DNA of 64,000 nt, from positions 234,763 through 298,762 of the forward strand of contig NZ_MKTQ01000028.1 of assembly GCF_001898315.1 (NCBI RefSeq), read 5' to 3'. The translations under genes were made by a program, and so were the position numbers. A model generated the notes under the pieces. It saw nothing but the letters and a program-made list of their open reading frames with translations, did not search any database and had not been told where the DNA came from. Positions 29,378 through 40,069 of the stretch are shown in pieces. The stretch's first letter is position 1; every line of letters begins with the position of its first letter. The stretch is from Microbacterium sp. 70-16 (lineage in GTDB: Bacteria > Actinomycetota > Actinomycetes > Actinomycetales > Microbacteriaceae).

Positions 29378-32300
29378 TCAGTACGCGACCACCGGCAGCA
29401 CCCCTCGCGCACGGGAATCGAGCCAGCCCGGCGCTCCGGTGAACGTCACCCGGATGACGTGCAGGCCACGACTCACCTTCGGCAGCGTGACCGAGAAGCG
29501 TCCGCGGTCCGACGCATCCAGCTCGACCGTCCCGACCGTCTTGCCGTTGTCGGTCACCGTGACGGTGCCGATCGGAGCGCTCCGGTCATCCGCCGTGACC
29601 CGGCCCGACACGTCCACGGTCGAGCCGCCGCGCACGAAGGCGCGGTTCGGCTGCGCCGTCACGTGCGTGGCGACCGGCTGCACCTGCGCTTCGGTCAGCA
29701 CGGCGACCGAGCGCGCAGGCACCGTGACGGTTCCCGTCGTGGCATCCCACGTCGTCGTCTTCACGACGGCGTCCGCCCCGTTCGCCTGAGCCGCCGTCAG
29801 CGCGAACGCCCGGCCGGCGAGCGCCGGCAGCTGCTGCGTCGTCGGCTCGGTCGAGGCGTTGAACACGACGAGCGCGCCGGAAAGATCGGGATCGACGTCG
29901 TCGCCGACGAGATCGTCGATCAGCATCGTGATCACGCCGGGCGTCGCACCCGCGGCGCCGCTCGGGAACGACACCTTCTGCTCGATGCGCTCGGCCGAGC
30001 CGAGCCGCAGCAGGGGAACCTCGCCGCGCACCCGCAACAGGTCGAGAGCGGATGCCTCGGCCGCAGCGATGTCGGCGGCGCCCGGCTTGAGTGCGGGGTT
30101 CGCCAGCAGCGGCTGCATGATGCTCCACTTGTCCTGGTTGTCGGCGGCGGGCGGCAGGCCCGATCCGAAGGTCGACTCCTGCCCCGTCCAGTCGATGCGG
30201 TTGAACCAGTCACCCGAGTTGAAGCTGTTGCGGTCGAGCGATTTCGAGCGCAGCAGCTCGGTGCCCGCGTGCCAGAAGGACGGCGTCTGCGAAAGTGTCA
30301 CGGTCGCGAGCGAGAGCGTGTTCATGCGCACGCGATCGGCCATCGTCGTGTCCGTCGGCAGCTTGAGAACACCGAGGTCGTACAGCGTCTCGTTGTCGTG
30401 GGCGTCGACGTAACTGATGATCTCGTCGGGCTGCGCGGCGTACCCGGCCGCCTGCCCGTTGTAGTCGAGATCGGAGCCCTTCTTCAGCGTGCCGTCGGAT
30501 GTCGGGAACGAGAAGTCGGCGAGATTGCCCGCGAGCCCGAGCTTGACCAGGTCGGTCAGATGTCCGAGGTCGGCGAGCGCCTGCTCGGGCGTCCCGTTGA
30601 TCGCGTCGCCGTTGGGATCGGTCGCGAGGCCGGTGCCGAAGCCCTGCCGGAAGGTCGAGCTGCTGTCGACGGGGCTGCCGCCGTGCACCGCGTCGCGCAG
30701 CCGGTCGCTGAACGTGCCGATTCCCGTACCGCCGAGGTTTCCCTGCCGCGCCTGCACGAACAGGGCGTCATCGGCGACCTCGCCGAAGTTCCAGCCCTCG
30801 CCGTACAGGTAGACTTTCGATCCGTCGACGCCGTCCTTCTTCAGCGTCAGCTCATCGAGCGCGGCACGGACCGCGAGCATGTTCTCCTTCGAGTGATGCC
30901 CCATCAGATCGAAGCGGAACCCGTCGACCTTGTACTGCTTGGCCCACAGCACGACCGAGTCGACCATCAGCTTCTCGGCAACCTCGTGCTCGGTGGCGAC
31001 GTTCTGGCAGCACGTCGAGGTCTGCACCGCGCCGTTGCCATCGAGCCGCTGATAGTACCCGGGTACGACCTTGTCGAGCACCGACGTATCGGCCTGGCCC
31101 GATGCCGAGGTGTGGTTGTACACCTCATCGAGCACGACCTGCAGACCCATCGAGTGCAGCGAGCCGACCATCGAGCGGAATTCGCTGACGCGCGCCCCGC
31201 CCTCCGCATTCACCGCGTACGATCCCTCGGGCGCCTGGTAGTGATACGGGTCGTACCCCCAGTTGAAGCCGTCGGCGTCGGCGACCGCCGCGACGCACGC
31301 CTGCTGCTCCGCCGAGTCTGGCGCGAACGAGGCGAGGTCGCACGCGGGCGTCGCCTGCTCCGAGCGATCCTCCTCGATCGTCGCGATGTCGAACGAGGGC
31401 AGCAGGTGCACCGTGTTGATGCCGGCGGATGCCAGCTGCTTCAGCTGCCGCGTGCCGGCGCTGTCGCGCGCGAACGCGAGGTAGGTGCCGCGCTCGTTCT
31501 CGGGCACCGTCTCGTCGGTGATCGAGAAGTCGCGGATGTGCAGCTCGTAGATCGCGCGGTCGACGTCGCGCGCGATGACCGGCGCCTTCGCCTTCGTCCA
31601 GGTCTTCGGTTCCCACGCCTTGTCGTTCAGGTCGATCGCGACCGACCGGGTCGAGTTCGTCGTGAGCGCGATCGAGTACGGATCGGTGACGTCGTTCGTC
31701 TCGATCTTCCCCGTGGTCGGGGCGTAGACCCTGACCTCCCAGAGGTACTCGTCGCCCTTGAGTGCCTTCGCGCCCGTGACGGTCCACGTCCCGGATGCCG
31801 CGTCGAACGAGGCGTCGTGCCGTGCGGGGTCGCCGGTCTTCCCCGCATTCCACGTCAGCAGGGTCGCGGTCTGTGCCGTCGGCGCCCACAGCCGGAACGT
31901 CGGCTTCGACCCGCGGAACGACACACCGAGATCGTCGTCGGCCACGGCATCCGCATACAGATCGTCGAGCACGCCCGGAATCTGCACGCCCGTGAACGCG
32001 GTGAGCACACCGTCCGCGCCGCGCTGCGCGACGGCGAGTTGGCCGCGCAGCAATGCGGCGACGGCATCCCGATCCTGCCCCTCGACGTGCAGGGCGATGA
32101 AGCCCGACAGGGCGGGGAAGCGGCCCCGCTGCTCGCCGGTGAGTCCTGACGCGACGCGGGTCAGCGCGACGGGGTCACCGCCGGTGACGTCGCCGTTCGT
32201 CACCGCGAGCTCTGCCGAGGCCGAGCCGTAGAGCTGCCACGCCGCCCCATCGGCCGGTGCGCCCAGCTCGCCCGGCCACGCGATGGTGTCGGCGTCGATC

Positions 32301-35300
32301 CAGTGCGCGCGCGACTGTCCGATGCCGGTGAGCGGCGGGTCGGCCGACTCGATCTCGAGCGAGTGCGTCGCGGAGTCGTACGTGAACGTCACGCGCTTGC
32401 CCTCCGTCGCCGAGAACGCGATGTTGGGGCCGTCCTTCACGCCGCCGTCGCCGTAGTTCTCGTCCCAGCCGAGGCCGTGGGTGACCTTGAGTTCGTACGA
32501 CCCGGTCGGCAGCTTCGTCGTCGAGAATTCGTAGACGCCGTCGCGGTCGCCGTCGAACATCATGGCGCGCAGGCAGTCGGGCGCCCAGTCGCCGGCGCAG
32601 CCGAGCTCGGACTGGAACGAGCCCGCGAGCGTCACGACCGGCCCCTCGATGCTCGATTGCACGACCTTCGTGCGGGGATCGAACCAGAACGTGATCGGAC
32701 CGCCGGCATGGCTGATCGCGATGTTCGACCCGCTGAGCACACCGTTCGCGCCGTAGTTCTCGTCCCAGCTCTTCTCGGTCGCGACCTTGTACTCGTAGTC
32801 ACCCGCGGGCAGGTCGACCGTGAGGCGCCAGATGCCGTCCACCTGCGTCATCTGCGCCTGATCGCAGTCGGGCGCCCAATCCCCCGCGCAGCCCATCTCG
32901 GAGTTGAGCGATCCCGGAATGCTCACGAAGTCGTACGGTGTCGCGTCGTCGGGCTCTTCCGGCGTGGGCTCCTCGGTGAGGTTGACGCGGTTCCCGACCG
33001 ACGCGTAGGTGGACGCCGCGGAGCGGTGGCCGGCGGCATCCGTCGACACGGCGCGGTACTCGACGAGCGTGCCCGCCGCGAGCCCCGCGACGTCGTGGAA
33101 GACGCCGGGCGTCGTGTCTTCGGCGGTGCCGAGGTCGTGCCACTCGTCGCCGCCGACGACGCGCCACGCGAAGCTCGTCTGCCGCCACGATTGGTCGACG
33201 GTCGCCGAGACGGCGACCTGCCCCGACAGGCCGGCGCCCGCCACCGGCACTGCGACCTCGATCGGCGCCGCCTCGGCGGGCGCGGTGACCTTGCCCCCGG
33301 CGCGGTACACGACAGCCGACAGCGCGGGGACGGTGACGGATGCCGCGGCATCCGCACCCGTCGTCACCGTGCCGGTCGAGCCGTACAGGCCCGTGAAGCT
33401 CGCGTCGGCGGTGAGGGTCGGGACCGTGACGGTCGCAGCGGATGCCGTGTTGTTGAGCGCGACGAGGTATTCGACCTTCTCGTCGGTGCCGACACGCGAG
33501 AACGCGTAGACGCCGTCCTGCGCGTAGCGCTCGATCTGCGCCCCGTCGACGAGCGCGGGGTGGTCCTTCCGCAGCGAGGCGAGAGCCGCGATGTGCGTGT
33601 AAAGGCCCGTGTCGGTGCCGTATCGGTCGACCGACCCGACCGGCGTGCCGTCGATCAGGTTCTGGTTCTGATACTCGGGCACCTGGCTCGCGAACAGCGT
33701 CTGGCGGGCGCTCTTGTCGTTCCCCGGGGCGGCGCCCGTGAAGCCCTGCTCGTCGCCGTAGTAGACGACGGGCTGGCCGCGACTGAGGAACAGCAGGTCG
33801 TGGGCGAGAAGATCGCGCTGCTCGGCATCCGCCGTGTCCTTCAGGAAGTACCCGATGCGCCCCATGTCGTGGTTCCCGAGGAACGTCGGCAGCGCCGTCG
33901 CCGACGAGTCGGGCGTCGTATAGCGGTCATCGCCCGCGAACATCTTCTGCAGCACCTCCGCGTCGCCGCCCTTCGCGAAGCTCGTCGCGGCGGACTGGAA
34001 GGCGAAGTCGAGCACCGAATTCATGTCGGTGTCGCGCACGTACGGCGAGAGGACGGCGGGGTCGGCGTCGTACACCTCACCGAACATGAAGAAGTCCGGC
34101 TTGCCCTGGCTGTGCGCGTAGTCGAGCACCTTCGTCGTCCACTGCTGCCAGAACGGGAAGTCGACGTGCTTGGCCGTGTCGATGCGGAAGCCATCGATGC
34201 CCATGTCGATCCACGACTCGTAGACCTCGGCGAAGCCGTTCACGACGGTCGGGTTCTCGGTCATGAGGTCGTCGAGTCCCGAGAAGTCGCCGTAGGTCGT
34301 GGACTCGCCGGTATAGGTCGAGTCGCCGCGGTTGTGGTACAGAGTGACGTCGTTGAGCCACGCGGGGACCTTCACGTCCGCCTCGGACGGGTCGACCACC
34401 GGCGTGTAGGGGAAGCTCGTCGCGGCATCCATCGCCGGGAAGGTGCCGGTGCCCGCGTAGTCGGCGGGGTCGAACGCGTTGCCGGCGGCGTCGGTGTACG
34501 GCTTGGCCGCCTGGTCGATGTAGGTGTACTGGTTCTCGGCGTAGGAGATGACGTCGGCGGTGTGGTTCGTGATGATGTCGAAGTAGACGTCGATGCCCCG
34601 ACCGTGCGCGTCGTCGATGAAGGCCTTGAGCTCGTCGTTCGTGCCGAGGTGCGGGTCGATTCGGGTGAAGTCGGTGATCCAGTACCCGTGGTACCCGGCG
34701 CCGGCGTTCGCCCCCTCGCCCTGCACGGGCTTGTTCATGAAGCTCGGCGTCAGCCAGATCGCGTTCGTGCCGAGCCCCGCGATGTAGTCGAGGTTCGCGC
34801 GCAGCCCCGCGATGTCGCCGCCGTTGTAGAAGCCGGTCGAGGTGGGGTCGAAACCGGTCGTCAGGCGATCGCCGCTCAGTCCCCCGGTGTCGTTCGTGGC
34901 GTCGCCGTTGGCGAAGCGGTCGGTCATCACGAAGTAGAACTGCTTGCCGTCGCCGGGTTGACGCACCGGAGCGGAGACGAGCGCGTCATCGGCGGTCGTG
35001 TAATCGGATGCCAGGGACTCCGCCTCGATCGCGATGCGGTGCGACTCGTCGTCGTACACGAAGCGCAGCGTGGCGGGGCCGGCGACGGTGAGGGGGATGT
35101 TCGCGCCGCCCGCCGCGCCGTCGGCGCCGTAGCTCTCGTCCCAGGCGCCGTTCAGAGCGACCTTGTACTCGTAGGTGCCTGCTGGCACGTCGAACGTCTT
35201 CGCATACCGCGTCGTGCCGTCGATGGGCTCGAGCGCGGTTGCCGCACACGTGGGATCCCAGTCGCCGAGGCATCCCACCTCGCTCTGCAGATCGCCGACG

Positions 35301-35437
35301 AGGGCGGGGGTGCGGTCGGCCGCGAGCGTGGGGCTCGCCCCGACCGCGACCGCGCCGGTCGCGACCACGAGGGCGCTCGTCAGGACGGCGATGGCTCGCC
35401 GTGCGGAAGTGGACAGGGTCGTCGTCGACTGCGGCAC
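29378..35437 (-). CDS. secreted bifunctional GH13 alpha-amylase / pullulanase-type alpha-1,6-glucosidase (2019 aa)
   Basis: Signal-peptide-like N-terminus; three QSELGCAGDWAPDC-type modules; first GH13 (GIDGFRIDTAKHV, FLGNHDMGR); second GH13 pullulanase-like (MGLQVVLDEVYNHT, VDGFRFDLMGHHSKENM, YVDAHDNETLYD). Confidence 0.92.
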   Translation of the reverse strand: MPQSTTTLSTSARRAIAVLTSALVVATGAVAVGASPTLAADRTPALVGDLQSEVGCLGDWDPTCAATALEPIDGTTRYAKTFDVPAGTYEYKVALNGAWDESYGADGAAGGANIPLTVAGPATLRFVYDDESHRIAIEAESLASDYTTADDALVSAPVRQPGDGKQFYFVMTDRFANGDATNDTGGLSGDRLTTGFDPTSTGFYNGGDIAGLRANLDYIAGLGTNAIWLTPSFMNKPVQGEGANAGAGYHGYWITDFTRIDPHLGTNDELKAFIDDAHGRGIDVYFDIITNHTADVISYAENQYTYIDQAAKPYTDAAGNAFDPADYAGTGTFPAMDAATSFPYTPVVDPSEADVKVPAWLNDVTLYHNRGDSTYTGESTTYGDFSGLDDLMTENPTVVNGFAEVYESWIDMGIDGFRIDTAKHVDFPFWQQWTTKVLDYAHSQGKPDFFMFGEVYDADPAVLSPYVRDTDMNSVLDFAFQSAATSFAKGGDAEVLQKMFAGDDRYTTPDSSATALPTFLGNHDMGRIGYFLKDTADAEQRDLLAHDLLFLSRGQPVVYYGDEQGFTGAAPGNDKSARQTLFASQVPEYQNQNLIDGTPVGSVDRYGTDTGLYTHIAALASLRKDHPALVDGAQIERYAQDGVYAFSRVGTDEKVEYLVALNNTASAATVTVPTLTADASFTGLYGSTGTVTTGADAAASVTVPALSAVVYRAGGKVTAPAEAAPIEVAVPVAGAGLSGQVAVSATVDQSWRQTSFAWRVVGGDEWHDLGTAEDTTPGVFHDVAGLAAGTLVEYRAVSTDAAGHRSAASTYASVGNRVNLTEEPTPEEPDDATPYDFVSIPGSLNSEMGCAGDWAPDCDQAQMTQVDGIWRLTVDLPAGDYEYKVATEKSWDENYGANGVLSGSNIAISHAGGPITFWFDPRTKVVQSSIEGPVVTLAGSFQSELGCAGDWAPDCLRAMMFDGDRDGVYEFSTTKLPTGSYELKVTHGLGWDENYGDGGVKDGPNIAFSATEGKRVTFTYDSATHSLEIESADPPLTGIGQSRAHWIDADTIAWPGELGAPADGAAWQLYGSASAELAVTNGDVTGGDPVALTRVASGLTGEQRGRFPALSGFIALHVEGQDRDAVAALLRGQLAVAQRGADGVLTAFTGVQIPGVLDDLYADAVADDDLGVSFRGSKPTFRLWAPTAQTATLLTWNAGKTGDPARHDASFDAASGTWTVTGAKALKGDEYLWEVRVYAPTTGKIETNDVTDPYSIALTTNSTRSVAIDLNDKAWEPKTWTKAKAPVIARDVDRAIYELHIRDFSITDETVPENERGTYLAFARDSAGTRQLKQLASAGINTVHLLPSFDIATIEEDRSEQATPACDLASFAPDSAEQQACVAAVADADGFNWGYDPYHYQAPEGSYAVNAEGGARVSEFRSMVGSLHSMGLQVVLDEVYNHTSASGQADTSVLDKVVPGYYQRLDGNGAVQTSTCCQNVATEHEVAEKLMVDSVVLWAKQYKVDGFRFDLMGHHSKENMLAVRAALDELTLKKDGVDGSKVYLYGEGWNFGEVADDALFVQARQGNLGGTGIGTFSDRLRDAVHGGSPVDSSSTFRQGFGTGLATDPNGDAINGTPEQALADLGHLTDLVKLGLAGNLADFSFPTSDGTLKKGSDLDYNGQAAGYAAQPDEIISYVDAHDNETLYDLGVLKLPTDTTMADRVRMNTLSLATVTLSQTPSFWHAGTELLRSKSLDRNSFNSGDWFNRIDWTGQESTFGSGLPPAADNQDKWSIMQPLLANPALKPGAADIAAAEASALDLLRVRGEVPLLRLGSAERIEQKVSFPSGAAGATPGVITMLIDDLVGDDVDPDLSGALVVFNASTEPTTQQLPALAGRAFALTAAQANGADAVVKTTTWDATTGTVTVPARSVAVLTEAQVQPVATHVTAQPNRAFVRGGSTVDVSGRVTADDRSAPIGTVTVTDNGKTVGTVELDASDRGRFSVTLPKVSRGLHVIRVTFTGAPGWLDSRARGVLPVVAY

Positions 35438-35562
35438 GTGGAGCTCCCGGGGTGTGCGGGCACGGCGCCGTGCCCTCTGCGGTTGCTCTCCACGCTACTG
35501 GGACCGGTCACAGCGCGGTGTGAGAATCCTCTCATCCGGCTATGCGCGGGCTGAGTGCGGGC

Positions 35563-36759
35563 TCAGTCCTCCGCTTCAGCCGCCCGCAGCGAGATGGTCG
35601 ACGTGCCGACCTCGTCGACGAAGCCCTCAATGTGACGCTCGTCGGGGCCGACGTACTCCGACAGCGGGCGGATCAGAGCGTTGGCTCCCGCCTGCTCCAT
35701 GATGTGCGCCGTCCACCCCACCACGCGCGCCGCGACGAACAGCGGGGTGAAGGTGAGAGTGTCGAAGCCGATGAGGTTGTAGGCGGGACCCGACGGGTAG
35801 TCGAGGTTGGGGTAGATGCCCTTGCGCGCCACGAACTCGCGCTCGAGCGTCGCATACAGCGCCTCGACGTCGGGGCGGTCGTAGTAGGCGATGAGGGTGT
35901 CGAGCGCCGCCTTCATCGTGGGCACGCGCGAGTCGCCGTGTTTGTAGACCCGGTGCCCGAAGCCCATGATCTTGCGCTTGTGGGCCAGGGCGTCGTCGAG
36001 CCAGGCGACGACGTTGTCGGCGTCCCCGATCTCGTCGAAGATGTGCAGCACCGCCTCGTTGGCACCGCCGTGCAGCGGGCCCTTGAGCGCTCCGATGGCC
36101 CCGACGACGGCGGAGTAGAGGTCGCTGAGGGTCGAGGTGATGACCCGCGCGGTGAACGTCGACGCGTTGAACGAGTGCTCGGCGTAAAGGATCATCGACC
36201 GGTTGAACGCGTCGACCACGATGGGATCGAACTCCTCACCGAAGGTCATCCAGAGGAAGTTCGCGGCGTAGTCGAGGTCATCGCGCGGCGCGATGAGCTC
36301 CTGACCGCGGCGGCGGCGCTGGCCGTACGCGACGATCGCGGGGAGGGCGGCGAACAGGCGGATGCTGCGCTCGAGGTTCTCCTCGGCGGTCCCCGTCGCG
36401 TCGAGCACGGACCCCGTGCCGGCGAGGTCGCGGGCGCCCAGCACGCTGACGGCCGAGCGGACCTCGTCCATCGGGTGCGCGTCGAGCGGCGTCAGGTCGA
36501 TGACGGCCTTCACGTCCTCGGCGAGCCGTCGGTGGGCACGCTCGGTCGCGCGCAAGGCCGCGAGCTGGTCGGCGTCCGGAAGGTCGCCGTTCCAGAGCAG
36601 ATAGGCGACGGCCTCGAGGGACTGGGTCGCCGCGAGCTCGTGCACGGGGTAGCCGCGGTAGAGCAGCGAGTTGGTCTCCGGGTTGACCTTGCTGATGGCC
36701 GTAACGTCGGCGATGACGCCGGTCAGGCCCTTGTGGATGTCCTGGTCAGGCATGCTCAC
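35563..36759 (-). CDS. prpC: 2-methylcitrate synthase / citrate synthase
   Basis: IHKGLTGVIADVTAISKVNPETNSLLYRGYPVHELA...LKGPLHGGANEAVL...IMGFGHRVYK; operon with prpB/prpD. Confidence 0.9.
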   Translation of the reverse strand: MSMPDQDIHKGLTGVIADVTAISKVNPETNSLLYRGYPVHELAATQSLEAVAYLLWNGDLPDADQLAALRATERAHRRLAEDVKAVIDLTPLDAHPMDEVRSAVSVLGARDLAGTGSVLDATGTAEENLERSIRLFAALPAIVAYGQRRRRGQELIAPRDDLDYAANFLWMTFGEEFDPIVVDAFNRSMILYAEHSFNASTFTARVITSTLSDLYSAVVGAIGALKGPLHGGANEAVLHIFDEIGDADNVVAWLDDALAHKRKIMGFGHRVYKHGDSRVPTMKAALDTLIAYYDRPDVEALYATLEREFVARKGIYPNLDYPSGPAYNLIGFDTLTFTPLFVAARVVGWTAHIMEQAGANALIRPLSEYVGPDERHIEGFVDEVGTSTISLRAAEAED

Positions 36760-37658
36760 TCCTTCGTGATCTGGAAGTTGAAGACGTTCGTGTCGAAGTG
36801 GTTGTACGCCTCGTAGTCGATCAGGTCGTACAGCTCTGCGCGGTGCTGCATCTGGTCGAGCTGCCCCGTGAGGTGACCCTCGGAGTTCAGCGTATCCAGC
36901 GCACGCCCCGCCGCGCCCATGGCCATGCGCAGGAGCGATACCGGCCAGATGACGATCCGCACCCCGGCATCCCGCAGCTGGTCGACCGAGAACAGCTCAC
37001 TCTTGCCGAACTCGGTCATGTTGGCGAGGATCGGCACGTCGACGGCCTTCGCGACCGCCTCGAACTCGGCGACGTCGCGCATGGCCTCCGGGAAGATGGC
37101 GTCGGCCCCGGCATCCACGAGCGCCTTGGCTCGATCGATCGCGGCGTCGAGCCCGTCGATCGCACGGATGTCGGTGCGCGCCATGATCAGGAAGTTCGGG
37201 TCGCGGCGGGCGTCGACGGCCGCGCGGATGCGCTTGAGCGCCGTGTCTTCGTCGACGACCTGCTTACCGTCGAGGTGGCCGCATCGCTTGGGGTTGACCT
37301 GGTCTTCGATGTGGGTGCCGGCGATCCCGGCATCCTCGAGCGTCTGGATCGTACGGGCCACGTTCATCGGCTCGCCGAAGCCCGTGTCGGCGTCGATGAT
37401 CGCCGGCAGTTCAGTCATGCGGGCGATCTGCTGCCCGCGCCCGGCGACCTCCGTCAGCGTCGTCAGGCCGATATCGGGCAGGCCCAGGTCGGCACTGAGC
37501 ACCGCACCCGAGATGTAGACACCCTCGAAGCCCTTGCGCTCGATGAGTCGGGCGCTCAGCGGGTTGAACGCGCCCGGGAACCGCAGCAGCTCGCCCGCCG
37601 CGAGCCGTTCGCGCAGCAGCCGCCGCTTCTCTGTCGCCGGTGTCTGGCTGTACAGCAT
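36756..37658 (-). CDS. prpB: methylisocitrate lyase
   Basis: LRFPGAFNPLSARLIERKGFEGVYISGAVLSADLGLPDIGLTTLTEV...EDQVNPKRCGHLDGKQVV (KRCGH active-site motif). Confidence 0.94.
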   Translation of the reverse strand: MLYSQTPATEKRRLLRERLAAGELLRFPGAFNPLSARLIERKGFEGVYISGAVLSADLGLPDIGLTTLTEVAGRGQQIARMTELPAIIDADTGFGEPMNVARTIQTLEDAGIAGTHIEDQVNPKRCGHLDGKQVVDEDTALKRIRAAVDARRDPNFLIMARTDIRAIDGLDAAIDRAKALVDAGADAIFPEAMRDVAEFEAVAKAVDVPILANMTEFGKSELFSVDQLRDAGVRIVIWPVSLLRMAMGAAGRALDTLNSEGHLTGQLDQMQHRAELYDLIDYEAYNHFDTNVFNFQITKE

Positions 37659-37685
37659 CAGTTCCTCCCTCTCTTCTGTTCGGTA

Positions 37686-37769
37686 TTCAGTCTCCGCGCG
37701 GTGCGCGCGAACGCCGCGCCGCGAGATTCCGCGGGATGGCAGCCGCCCGCCGAGCGCGGAGACTGAATT
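37686..37769. repeat. long palindrome (family C, copy 1)
   Basis: ATTCAGTCTCCGCGC ... GCGCGGAGACTGAAT, with internal GATTCCGCGGGAT; between prpB and prpD. Confidence 0.85.
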
Positions 37770-37797
37770 GCGAACGCGCGCGCGGCGAGCCCCGCCA

Positions 37798-39318
37798 TCA
37801 GAACAGCCCGCGCGGGCTCGGCACCGCGGCCAGAACCCCCGCCTTCGCGACGATGTTGAGCTCGCGCACCTCGTCGGCGGTCAGCTCGGGCAGGCGCTGC
37901 GCGAGGGTCAGGAACCGCTCGATCTCCTCCGGCGTCAGCACGGGCTCGGCCAGCAGGCGGAACTTCGCGACGTAGTCGGCGCGGGCGAACGGGCGCGCCC
38001 CGAGCGGGTGCGCGTCGGCGACGGCGATCTCGTCGGTCAGCACGGTGCCGTCGGCGAGGGTGATCTCGACGCGGCCGCCGAAGGCCTTCTCGTCGGGGTC
38101 TTCGGAGTGGTAGCGGCGCGTCCACTCGGCATCCTCGGCCGTCGTGATCTTGTGCCACAGCGCGACGGTGTCTTCGCGCCCCGCCCGCGCGGGCAGGTAC
38201 GAGTCGACGTGGTGCCAGCCGCCGTCCTGCAGCGCGACCGCGAAGATGTACGGGATCGAGTGGTCGAGGGTCTCGCGGGATGCCTTCGGGTCGTACTTCT
38301 GCGGGTCGTTCGCGCCCGAGCCGATCACGTAGTGGGTGTGGTGGCTCGTGTGCAGGACGATCGACGCGACGTCGGCCGGATCGAAGGATGCCTCGCGGTG
38401 GAGCTTCCGGGCCAAGTCGATCCACGCCTGGGCCTGGTACTCGGCGGAGTGCTCCTTCGTGTACGAGTCGAGGATCGCGCGCTTGGGCTCGTCGGGGGCG
38501 GGCAGCGGCACGTCGTAGGAGGCATCCGGCCCATCGAGCAGCCACGCGATGACGCCGTCCTCGCCTTCGTAGATGGGCGAGGGCGAGGTCTGTCCGCGCA
38601 TGGCACGGTCGACGGCTTCGACCGCCATCTTCCCGGCGAAAGCGGGGGCGTGTGCCTTCCAGGTCGAGATCTCGCCCTTGCGCGACTGGCGGGTAGCGGT
38701 CGTCGTGTGCAGCGCCTGGCCGACGGCCTGGTAGATCGTGTCGGCGTCGAGGCCGAGCAGCGTGCCGATGCCGGCGGCGGCCGACGGGCCGAGGTGCGCG
38801 ACGTGGTCGATCTTGTGCTTGTGCAGCGAGATCGCCCGCACGAGGTCCATCTGGATCTCGTACCCCGTCGCGATGCCGCGCACGAGCGCCGCGCCGTCCT
38901 TGCCGGCGTGCTGGGCGACCGCGAGGATCGGCGGGATGTTGTCGCCGGGGTGCGAGTACTCGGCGGCGAGGAACGTGTCGTGGTAGTCGAGCTCGCGCAC
39001 GGTGACGCCGTTCGCCCACGCCGCCCACTCGGGGCTCGTGCGCGTCTCGCTCGGCTCGCCGAAGATCGTGCTGCCCGCGCCGCCGCGCGAGACGGGGTGG
39101 TCGAGCGCCTGCGCCCGCGCCGCCGTAACGGGTCCGCGGGTGAGGGATGCCGCGGCCACCGACGCATTGTCGATGACGCGATTGATGATCATGTCGACGA
39201 CCTCGGGCTCCACGGCGACGGGGTCGGCGGCGACCTCGGCGATCTTGAAGGCGAGCTGGTCGGCGCGGTCGAGGTTCTCTTCGCTGCGGTGGACGCGGAC
39301 GTGATGTGTGACGGTCAT
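37798..39318 (-). CDS. prpD: 2-methylcitrate dehydratase (MmgE/PrpD family)
   Basis: [59 protein letters not shown]...; context with prpC/prpB. Confidence 0.92.
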   Translation of the reverse strand: MTVTHHVRVHRSEENLDRADQLAFKIAEVAADPVAVEPEVVDMIINRVIDNASVAAASLTRGPVTAARAQALDHPVSRGGAGSTIFGEPSETRTSPEWAAWANGVTVRELDYHDTFLAAEYSHPGDNIPPILAVAQHAGKDGAALVRGIATGYEIQMDLVRAISLHKHKIDHVAHLGPSAAAGIGTLLGLDADTIYQAVGQALHTTTATRQSRKGEISTWKAHAPAFAGKMAVEAVDRAMRGQTSPSPIYEGEDGVIAWLLDGPDASYDVPLPAPDEPKRAILDSYTKEHSAEYQAQAWIDLARKLHREASFDPADVASIVLHTSHHTHYVIGSGANDPQKYDPKASRETLDHSIPYIFAVALQDGGWHHVDSYLPARAGREDTVALWHKITTAEDAEWTRRYHSEDPDEKAFGGRVEITLADGTVLTDEIAVADAHPLGARPFARADYVAKFRLLAEPVLTPEEIERFLTLAQRLPELTADEVRELNIVAKAGVLAAVPSPRGLF

Positions 39319-39950
39319 GCGCTGGTCTCCAGTGATTCGAGGATCGAGGTCAAGGCGTTGTGCAGGTGGACGTGGGTCGCGTGCGCGGCGAGGTCGGCGT
39401 CGCCCGCGCCGACCGCGGACGCGATGAGGCGGTGCTCCGAGACGGATGCCGCGAGGCGTTCGGGCTTGTCGCGGGCGAGCCGGCGCACACGCACGAGGTG
39501 GGTGCGCACGTTCCGCATGGCCGCCGTCAGGTAGTCGTTGGCGACCGCGGCATCCAGCGCCCCGTCGAATCGCGCGATGAGCGCGTAGTACGCATCGGGG
39601 TCGGCCGCGGCATCCGTTCGGGCGAACTCGGCCGCGAGGGCTGCGAAGCGGTCACGCTCGGACGTGTCGCGGGCGGCAGCCAGGCGCGCGGCGAGCTCTT
39701 CGAGCGCGCGGCGCAGGTCGAACAGCTCGCGGATGTCGTCCGCGTCGATGTCGCTGACGACCGTGACACGCGGGGATGCCTGGACGACGAGCCCGTCGGC
39801 GGCGAGGCGACCGAGCGCCTCGCGCAGCGGCGTGCGGCTCACGCCGAGCCGCGTCGACTGGTCGACTTCGCCGAGCACGGTGCCCGGCGCGAGGATGCCC
39901 GACTGGATCTCGTCGAGGATCGTGACGTATGCCCGGTCGCTCGCTCGCAT
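39315..39950 (-). CDS. GntR family (FCD) transcriptional regulator, probable prp regulator
   Basis: [55 protein letters not shown] wHTH; overlaps prpD. Confidence 0.9.
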   Translation of the reverse strand: MRASDRAYVTILDEIQSGILAPGTVLGEVDQSTRLGVSRTPLREALGRLAADGLVVQASPRVTVVSDIDADDIRELFDLRRALEELAARLAAARDTSERDRFAALAAEFARTDAAADPDAYYALIARFDGALDAAVANDYLTAAMRNVRTHLVRVRRLARDKPERLAASVSEHRLIASAVGAGDADLAAHATHVHLHNALTSILESLETSA

Positions 39951-39958
39951 GACGCCAT

Positions 39959-40017
39959 TGTATACATAATCTTACGGTTCTGTTCATGTCGGGATACCGA
40001 GCGGATGCAACGTATAC
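39959..40017. promoter_or_regulatory. pair of GTATAC-type candidate GntR operators
   Basis: TGTATACA at 39959-39966 and GTATAC at 40012-40017 directly upstream of the gntR-prpDBC operon. Confidence 0.55.
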
Positions 40018-40069
40018 ATCGCCGGCGGGGGCTGCGGGGGTCGAGCCGCGCATCGACTACCGTCGAGGG

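Noticed and set aside
29459-32149. 896-aa plus-strand ORF
   Set aside because: Antisense to the same amylase-pullulanase gene; GC-frame artefact.
32303-35554. 1083-aa plus-strand ORF
   Set aside because: Antisense to the large amylase-pullulanase gene; low-complexity composition with no recognisable motif.
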